Below, piece by piece: positions 7,753 to 12,119 of a DNA stretch of 16,211 nt. Within the stretch, counting starts at the first letter, position 1. Each line of letters starts with the position of its first letter. A model generated the notes under the pieces. That model searched no databases, had not been told where the DNA came from, and saw only the letters and a program-made list of their open reading frames with translations. This DNA is from JAXGPP01 sp964436865. Its GTDB lineage: Bacteria; Planctomycetota; Planctomycetia; Pirellulales; Thermoguttaceae. The translations under genes were made by a program, and so were the position numbers. The DNA lies in the NCBI GenBank assembly GCA_964436865.1, contig CAYTFK010000144.1, positions 1 through 16,211 of the forward strand, given 5' to 3'.

Positions 7753-7783
7753 ACGCCCCGGCAGACAGCCGGGCGTGATCACG
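7753..7783. promoter_or_regulatory. Hairpin and 10-base palindrome between YeeE pair and dioxygenase gene
   Basis: The 124-base gap after the first YeeE pair contains an inverted repeat, ACGCCCCGGC-AGACA-GCCGGGCGT (7753-7776; 9 pairs with one bulged base). It overlaps a perfect palindrome CGTGATCACG (7774-7783). There is no T-run on the minus-strand downstream side, so it is not a classic terminator. It could weaken readthrough, stabilise a processed end or be an operator. The assignment is tentative. Confidence 0.3.
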
Positions 7784-7791
7784 TCGATAAT

Positions 7792-8370
7792 TCAACTCGC
7801 TGCGGCGGCTGGTGAGCCACCGCGTTCGATGGTGCCGATCCGCCGTTCGATCGCCCAAAACAACGCCACTGCGGCGAGGATCAGTCCCCCGATCCACAGC
7901 CAGGGCGAAGTGCCCGTCATCTCCGGCCAGGTAACCTTGCCCCAGTCGGCCAGCCCATGGATGACCGGCTGAAGGCTCGGATAAAGGGCGACGTAGGCAG
8001 CCGCTCCGAGAAGCATTCCAAACACTCCGGCCAAAGCATCCGACCGTCCTTCGCCACACGCTGCGACGCTTGTGCCGGGACAATAGCCGAGCACCGCCAT
8101 GCCGATCCCGAAGAGCGTGCCTCCCGCCAGGACGCCGCCGAGAAGCGCCGGCCGGATGTGAAGCGACACGAAGCCCATCTCCACCATCGCGTAGACGCCA
8201 ACAGCTCCCACAATAACCGCCGTGAGCATGATCTTGATCACGGTGAAATCACGGAGCAGAAGCTGCCCCTCGATGACCTCGAATTTTGCGACTCGCCCCT
8301 TCTGGAGCAGCAACCCGAACACCAGCCCGGTGACGAATCCGAGCAGCAGTTTGCCAATCGGATCAAACAT
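7792..8370 (-). CDS. YeeE/YedE family membrane protein, CPGT half (first pair)
   Basis: This 192-residue polytopic membrane protein carries GYCPGT (Cys97) after a Gly-rich helix, marking it as the CPGT half of a split YeeE/YedE sulfur-ion transporter. It is homologous to the gene at 5062-5628: LLQKG-x-VAK, RDFTVIKIML and DALAG are shared. It has an additional cysteine eight residues later (Cys105, in VAACGEG) where the second-pair copy has Ile. The start at 8370 has GGGAGG upstream at suitable spacing and overlaps the end of the preceding gene by 8 bases, so the two are probably translationally coupled. A longer in-frame start 69 bases upstream would overlap that gene further and adds a Ser/Pro-rich non-conserved leader. 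The C-terminus ends in a short charged tail (ERRIGTIERGG) after the last hydrophobic helix. Confidence 0.88.
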   Translation of the reverse strand: MFDPIGKLLLGFVTGLVFGLLLQKGRVAKFEVIEGQLLLRDFTVIKIMLTAVIVGAVGVYAMVEMGFVSLHIRPALLGGVLAGGTLFGIGMAVLGYCPGTSVAACGEGRSDALAGVFGMLLGAAAYVALYPSLQPVIHGLADWGKVTWPEMTGTSPWLWIGGLILAAVALFWAIERRIGTIERGGSPAAAAS

Positions 8371-8911
8371 GGCTGGAGGCCTCCCGGTTGAAGAGAAAGA
8401 AGGCGGTGACGATCGCCACGGGAAAGAACACGGCGGCAAAAATCCAGCTCGATACCGCCAGTTGCAGCCCGCCGCTGATGCCGTGCCCGCTTGTGCACCC
8501 TTGTGCCAGGCGGGCGCCGAACATCATGACGGCTCCGCCGACCACCGCGGCCGTGTAGCGGACCGCCCTGCTTCCACCGAAACTCGCCCGCCAAAGCGGC
8601 GGCACGCGCACTCGATTCCAATCGCCTGAAAAGGCCGTACTGGCAAGGGCGCCGAAGAACACGCCCGCGACGAGCATCCATTCCCAGCCGATCTTGGGCG
8701 CGTTTCCCTCGCGAGCCTTGGCGGCATAGTACTCGTTCTTCTGCTCAAAGCCCGGTATGGCGGCTTTCGCAGTTAGGGCCGCCGTATGCTCAAATGCCGT
8801 CGTGATCCCCAGCGGATGGTCCGCCGTGGCAAACGCAAACCAGCTCAGCACTCCGATGGCGGCGCCTACGATATAGGGCGACCACGACTTCATCGCCAGG
8901 GGGTTGTACAT
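8363..8911 (-). CDS. YeeE/YedE family membrane protein, GCTSGH half (first pair)
   Basis: This 182-residue membrane protein is the GCTSGH half of the first YeeE/YedE pair. Its landmarks are WSPYIVG at residues 10-16, HPLGIT, and QGCTSGHGISGG with Cys139. It would form a sulfur-ion transporter with the overlapping downstream gene. It is the first gene of the leftward cluster. The start at 8911 is chosen because GGAGG lies 10 bases upstream and conservation with the 5656-6252 paralogue begins just after it. An ATG at 8893 lacks a ribosome site, and an in-frame ATG at 9022 adds a Cys/Arg-rich leader that looks non-coding. Between the WSPY and GCTSGH regions is a hydrophilic loop rich in Lys, Glu and Tyr, also present but different in the paralogue. 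Confidence 0.87.
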   Translation of the reverse strand: MYNPLAMKSWSPYIVGAAIGVLSWFAFATADHPLGITTAFEHTAALTAKAAIPGFEQKNEYYAAKAREGNAPKIGWEWMLVAGVFFGALASTAFSGDWNRVRVPPLWRASFGGSRAVRYTAAVVGGAVMMFGARLAQGCTSGHGISGGLQLAVSSWIFAAVFFPVAIVTAFFLFNREASSHV

Positions 8912-8966
8912 GCTTCCCAAACCTCCGCCTAAGCCACACACAGAAGTCTGCTGGCGGAGCCCCGGC

Positions 8967-8983
8967 AGCAAATGACATGCCGG
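8967..8983 (-). promoter_or_regulatory. Candidate sigma-54 promoter for the sulfur cluster
   Basis: Read on the minus strand the bases are CCGGCATGTCATTTGCT. Against the sigma-54 consensus TGGCACG-N4-TTGCW it keeps GGCA, the following G and TTGCT, and the GG and GC pairs are exactly 10 bases apart as required. It would start transcription near 8957, about 45 bases before the ATG at 8911, with the GGAGG ribosome site inside the leader. Two consensus bases differ, and an activator gene is not visible in the window. Confidence 0.4.
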
Positions 8984-9100
8984 ATGGCAAAGACGCTGAG
9001 AACGCCGTGAGTCGGCCGACATTCACCGCCCTTTCCGCCGGTAGCCCTCCGCCACGTTGTCGCATAAAGCCGCCGTAATGTCGCGCCGGCAGGCCCGAAC

Positions 9101-9116
9101 TGGCCCGGCTTTTGCT
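9101..9116 (+). promoter_or_regulatory. Candidate sigma-54 promoter for the 9232 gene
   Basis: The bases TGGCCCGGCTTTTGCT match TGGCACG-N4-TTGCW at every fixed position but one (A to C), with the GG and GC pairs 10 bases apart. The predicted start is near 9127, giving a leader of about 105 bases. A competing sigma-70-like reading uses TAGAAT at 9133-9138, but no -35 box at 16-18 bases fits well (TTGACC at 9116 is only 11 bases away). Confidence 0.4.
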
Positions 9117-9231
9117 TGACCGGCTGCGGCGGTAGAATGGACTGGCTCGTTGAGATCGGGGGTTTTGCCCTGTTTCCCCGGCGCCGCTTCGAGGCGGCCC
9201 GTCGCGTCCGACAAACCGCAGAGGATTCGCC

Positions 9232-9846
9232 ATGTCGCTCCGGCCGGAAGTCAGCGGTTTCAGCCTGGCGCAGATGCAATCGCATTTCAGCAGCCACAAT
9301 CGCGCGGTGCTCGCGTATCTCGATGAGCAGCTTGGCCGGGCTTTGGACGCAATGGCCGACGAGGGGCCGCAGGCGGTAGCCGAGTATCAGCGGACTTTCG
9401 AGACGGCGGCCCAGCGCGCGGTGAATCAGGTGGTCCCCTTTCGCGAACTCGAGGTCGAGGGCCAGCCCTACGTCGACCTCGCCATCGCGCTGAGCCGCTA
9501 CCAGCAGGAGCACCTGCCTACCGATTCCAACCAGTGGAAGATGTTTGTCTTCGAAGACTTCCTCGCCGAGTGCGGCGACGATCTTTCACCCGAGGCGCGA
9601 GCGCTGGTCGGCTATTTCGAGGCGGGCCGCCCCCTGTTCGGCCATCGGATCGAGACCGGATGGAGCTACTACGGCTATCTCACGCTGGAGGAAGTGCGCC
9701 TGCTGGCGACGGAACTGGAGCGACTCACGCGGGCCGACGAGTCGGTCGGCAGCGAGCAGTTTCTCGACGGCTTCGTCGGCGAGTTCCACCGCTGGCTCAG
9801 AACCATCGCCGACCGCGGCCTCGATCTGTGGTTCTACACCGCCTGA
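9232..9846 (+). CDS. Unrecognised soluble protein, 204 residues
   Basis: I do not recognise a family with confidence. The protein is acidic and soluble, with no signal peptide or membrane segment, and looks mainly helical. Most conserved-looking are an aromatic-rich block, GHRIETGWSYYGYLTLEEV (about residues 137-155), followed by a helix and a C-terminal WFYTA end. The block loosely recalls small conserved hypothetical proteins of actinobacteria in which a W-x-x-x-GYL-x-x-EEV segment occurs; this is memory, not a search. The ATG at 9232 has GAGG 7 bases upstream, and the reading frame has strong GC bias at third positions like its neighbours. It is transcribed away from the sulfur cluster, and its stop is 7 bases from the stop of the convergent SHD1 gene. 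No function is proposed. Confidence 0.75.
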   Translation: MSLRPEVSGFSLAQMQSHFSSHNRAVLAYLDEQLGRALDAMADEGPQAVAEYQRTFETAAQRAVNQVVPFRELEVEGQPYVDLAIALSRYQQEHLPTDSNQWKMFVFEDFLAECGDDLSPEARALVGYFEAGRPLFGHRIETGWSYYGYLTLEEVRLLATELERLTRADESVGSEQFLDGFVGEFHRWLRTIADRGLDLWFYTA

Positions 9847-9853
9847 CGCGCCG

Positions 9854-10813
9854 TCACTTCCGGGTCCGCTTGCTCACCAGGTCGAACGAATCGAAGAATC
9901 GCTTCCGATCGGCCGCGTCGATTCCCTGCTGCTGGGACCACTGGAGTTGGTAGATGTCGCCGTCGATCAGATAGAACCGCGCCGTGTGGATATAGACGGC
10001 GGCCTCTCGCTGCTCCCGCATTTCGATCTGCCGCCCCTGCCGCCCTTTGAATGTCATGCGCGTCTCGTGAATGACCTGGGAATTGTGCTTCTTCTGCATT
10101 TCCTTCGTGTTCGACACGACGTAGGTCTCGAAGAATTGCAGCGGCGTTCGCCCCTTCGGCATCTCCGGCAAATCGGCGTAGGCCACCATGCCAACCCTCG
10201 CTCCCAGATCGCTGGCCGCCGTGTAGGTCCGCGCCACGCCAAACGGCAGCCTGATATCCTCGACGCTTGCGGTGACCTTGCCCGGCATTTCAATTCGATA
10301 GCTTCCTTCCGGCGGCTTGTACTCGCGCCAACCCTCCGCCGGTCCATTGTCCCCGTCCGGAGTCGCTGCCTCAGGCGCCGCAAGCTTCAGCAGCTCCTGG
10401 TCCGCCGCGCTGAGCCGCGCCACCGGTATCCTGATCGTCTGACCGTCCGCCCGGCGAAGGCCCGCCTGCCCGTCGCGAACTTCGACCAGCGCCGCTTCGA
10501 TCGTGAACTTCCCGCTGCTATCGGACCACGTTCGCATTGCCTCGAGCGGGCGGACCTCGTCGACCGCGAGCGAAACTACCTTGAGCACAGGCGAGCGGAG
10601 AAGCCGCACTTTGAAGAACCCCGCGTCGTCAACACTCACGACCTGCACGAGTTGCCACTCACCGTCCCACATCGCCTCGGCATGATCGCCGGCCACCGGC
10701 GCGGGAGGCGGTGCCGGCTCCTGTCCAAAGCCCCGGCCGGCAGATAGTGTCAGCGCCAGGCTGGCTGCCAGCACCCAGGAAATGCGATTGGTCGCGATCA
10801 TCGTCCTGCCCAT
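9854..10813 (-). CDS. Secreted SHD1-domain protein
   Basis: This 319-residue protein has an N-terminal signal peptide (ISWVLAASLALTLSAG, cut near GFGQ) and a short Pro-rich linker. An SHD1-like (SLA1 homology 1) domain follows at about residues 94-145: RTWSDSSGKFTIEAALVEV, then RRADGQTIRIPVARLSAADQ. SHD1 domains are frequent in exported planctomycete proteins, where their ligand is unknown. The C-terminal part (about 160-319) begins with YKPPEGSYRIEMPGK and looks like a beta-rich domain common in planctomycete secreted proteins; I cannot name it. The start at 10813 has no ribosome site. An ATG 12 bases downstream (10801) is preceded by AGGA and gives a tidier signal peptide, so either may be used. 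Convergent with the 9232 gene and divergent from the 10951 gene. Confidence 0.8.
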   Translation of the reverse strand: MGRTMIATNRISWVLAASLALTLSAGRGFGQEPAPPPAPVAGDHAEAMWDGEWQLVQVVSVDDAGFFKVRLLRSPVLKVVSLAVDEVRPLEAMRTWSDSSGKFTIEAALVEVRDGQAGLRRADGQTIRIPVARLSAADQELLKLAAPEAATPDGDNGPAEGWREYKPPEGSYRIEMPGKVTASVEDIRLPFGVARTYTAASDLGARVGMVAYADLPEMPKGRTPLQFFETYVVSNTKEMQKKHNSQVIHETRMTFKGRQGRQIEMREQREAAVYIHTARFYLIDGDIYQLQWSQQQGIDAADRKRFFDSFDLVSKRTRK

Positions 10814-10829
10814 TCACTTTGTCACTTTG
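10814..10829. repeat. Tandem 8-base repeat before the SHD1 gene
   Basis: TCACTTTG occurs twice in direct succession immediately upstream of the SHD1 gene start at 10813. Two exact copies on the same helical face could be a regulator half-site pair or a simple slippage duplication; the sequence does not decide. Confidence 0.5.
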
Positions 10830-10877
10830 CCGTGCAAGTACCACGCGTTGGCGTCTGCGCCGCGGCACGCAACGGCC

Positions 10878-10906
10878 ATTTTCTGCCAGTCATTTCCACT
10901 TTTCAA
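10878..10906 (-). promoter_or_regulatory. Candidate sigma-70 promoter for the SHD1 gene
   Basis: On the minus strand TTGAAA (10906-10901) and GAAAAT (10883-10878) are separated by 17 bases. That gives four or more consensus matches per box. Transcription would start near 10871, leaving about 57 bases of leader. It lies in the 137-base gap shared with the rightward 10951 gene. Confidence 0.3.
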
Positions 10907-10916
10907 TTGCCTTCGG

Positions 10917-10922
10917 TAGAAT
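10917..10922 (+). promoter_or_regulatory. Possible -10 box for the 10951 gene
   Basis: TAGAAT within CGGTAGAATG lies 28 bases before the ATG, giving a predicted leader of about 22 bases that contains the GGAAGGAG ribosome site. No good -35 box is seen 16-18 bases upstream. The same GGTAGAATG string precedes the 9232 gene. Confidence 0.35.
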
Positions 10923-10950
10923 GCTGGAGGGCGGCAGGAAGGAGTCGGCC

Positions 10951-11808
10951 ATGTCCGGATTGAGGGTGTCGTTGGCGATCGTGCCGGGCATGCTCGCGCT
11001 GTCGGCGGCCCACGCCCAGCAGCAGGTCACCGTCGGCGTCCCGCAGCGCACGGTGGGCGACAGCTACTTTGAGAGCATCGGCACCCAGTGGGGAGTGCGC
11101 GGCGACAATTGGTTCTTCACGTTCGGCGGCAGCCCGCTGGTTTCACCCGGAATCGGCGGTTTTGACCCGAATGCCGGCGCCAACCTGGGGTGGACATTCC
11201 GCCGCGGCAACACCAACGGGTTCTTCAATTTCGGCTGGGCGCACGGTTCCCGATCGAGCATGGCCAGCCAGACGCCCATGCTGACGCTCTCCAATGGGGT
11301 GCCCGGCTTCTTTGCTGATACTTCCCTCAGCCCGTTTGTGATCAGCTACATACCCGTCACCGGCGGGTTCCCGGCGTTCGGCGTCCTTACCCCGCGGATG
11401 CCCATGTATTCGCTTCCGCCGGTCAGCCCGCTCGACCAGGCCCTCTGGCGGATGCAAAACGAGCCGCCTCCTGCCCCTGCGGCCGCCGAGCGTCCAAAGC
11501 AGGCCGCGCCTCCCAAGAAAGACGACCTGGTCGAACTGCCCGCCGCGGTCGACCAGCCCAGCTCGGCCGCCCGGCCGGCAATGAGCGTTGCCGACGCACG
11601 GCGACTGCACGAGCGGGACCAGGCTGCTGCCCAAACGGAGGCCCAACGGCTGTTCGACCGCGGATTGGCCGCCGAGCGCGACGGCAAGCCAGCCACCGCC
11701 AGGCTCTACTACCAGATGGCCGCGAAGAATGCCGGCGGGCCCCTCTTGGAACAGATCCAGGCCCGCCTGCATGCCCTGGCTGCACCGCCATCCGAAAGCC
11801 GACGTTGA
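10951..11808 (+). CDS. Secreted Gly/Phe-rich protein with TPR-like C-terminus
   Basis: This 285-residue protein has a signal peptide (SLAIVPGMLALSAAHA, cut before QQQV). The first half is rich in Gly, Phe, Asn and Trp, with repeated amphipathic strand-like pieces such as GDNWFFTFGG and NGFFNFGW, suggesting a beta-rich surface or outer-membrane-associated structure. Residues about 165-210 are a Pro/Ala-rich linker, and residues about 211-275 are a charged helical hairpin (FDRGLAAERDGKPATARLYYQMA) resembling one TPR unit. I know similar proteins only as planctomycete hypotheticals and propose no function. The start at 10951 is well supported by GGAAGGAG 6 bases upstream; an in-frame ATG 240 bases upstream would run through the divergent SHD1 gene's leader. 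A TAGAAT box at 10917-10922 may be its -10 element. Confidence 0.82.
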   Translation: MSGLRVSLAIVPGMLALSAAHAQQQVTVGVPQRTVGDSYFESIGTQWGVRGDNWFFTFGGSPLVSPGIGGFDPNAGANLGWTFRRGNTNGFFNFGWAHGSRSSMASQTPMLTLSNGVPGFFADTSLSPFVISYIPVTGGFPAFGVLTPRMPMYSLPPVSPLDQALWRMQNEPPPAPAAAERPKQAAPPKKDDLVELPAAVDQPSSAARPAMSVADARRLHERDQAAAQTEAQRLFDRGLAAERDGKPATARLYYQMAAKNAGGPLLEQIQARLHALAAPPSESRR

Positions 11809-12002
11809 ATCGGCCTTTTGCCGCGCTGAATTGCTCCCGGCTCCGCACTCGATTTCGCAGCCTCGTTCGACAGTGTGTCCCCCTTCGCGTTCAACCTGCC
11901 GAAGCCGCTGAGGAAACAATCCAGGGCGGGCCAGACACCGCACTCACCCCCGATGCTTGGACCACATCCGGCATCAACCCCCCTTTGGCTCCAGCGTTCC
12001 TC

Positions 12003-12026
12003 CCTCCGAGCGGAGGTTTGACCTCC
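12003..12026. promoter_or_regulatory. Overlapping inverted repeats at the aceE promoter
   Basis: CCTCC-GAGC-GGAGG (12003-12016) and GGAGGT-TTG-ACCTCC (12012-12026) share the central GGAGG, giving a CCTCC / GGAGG / CCTCC arrangement. The second repeat contains the proposed -35 box TTGACC (12018-12023). This is where a repressor site would lie. The identity of any regulator is unknown. Confidence 0.45.
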
Positions 12027-12046
12027 CCCATTCTGCTCCGTATGAT
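12018..12046 (+). promoter_or_regulatory. Sigma-70-like promoter of aceE-aceF
   Basis: TTGACC (12018-12023), a 17-base spacer and TATGAT (12041-12046) make a near-consensus housekeeping promoter. The predicted start is near 12053, giving a leader of about 67 bases before the aceE ATG. Spacing and both boxes are the best of any promoter in the window. Confidence 0.6.
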
Positions 12047-12119
12047 GCCCATACTTTCTTACGCATGACGCTGATGTATAGCAGCATTGCTGCCGGCGAG
12101 GAGCGGTACGGATCTGAGC

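Larger units (their letters stand above)
8912..9231. other. 320-base divergent intergenic region
   Basis: This gap separates the leftward sulfur cluster from the rightward unknown gene at 9232. It holds two candidate sigma-54-type promoters facing outward (listed separately). Between them, at 9011-9020, is a perfect 10-base palindrome GTCGGCCGAC. A TAGAAT box lies at 9133-9138, and a small GC hairpin (GCCGC-TTCGAG-GCGGC, 9083 plus 100, that is 9183-9198) lies in the likely leader of the rightward gene. I see no convincing small gene in it. Confidence 0.6.
11809..12119. other. 311-base gap upstream of aceE
   Basis: No gene is supported here: short open frames lack ribosome sites and have no codon-position bias. 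The region becomes less GC-rich toward its right end, where the inverted repeat and promoter of aceE are found (12003-12046). A weak stem CGGC-CTTTT-GCCG follows the 10951 gene at about 11813 but has no T-run, so I do not call a terminator. Confidence 0.6.

Noticed and set aside
9116..9138. TTGACC and TAGAAT as a sigma-70 promoter for the 9232 gene
   Set aside because: The spacer is only 11 bases, far short of the 16-18 needed; the sigma-54 reading fits better.
11813..11830. Possible terminator after the 10951 gene
   Set aside because: The stem is only four pairs and is not followed by a T-run.
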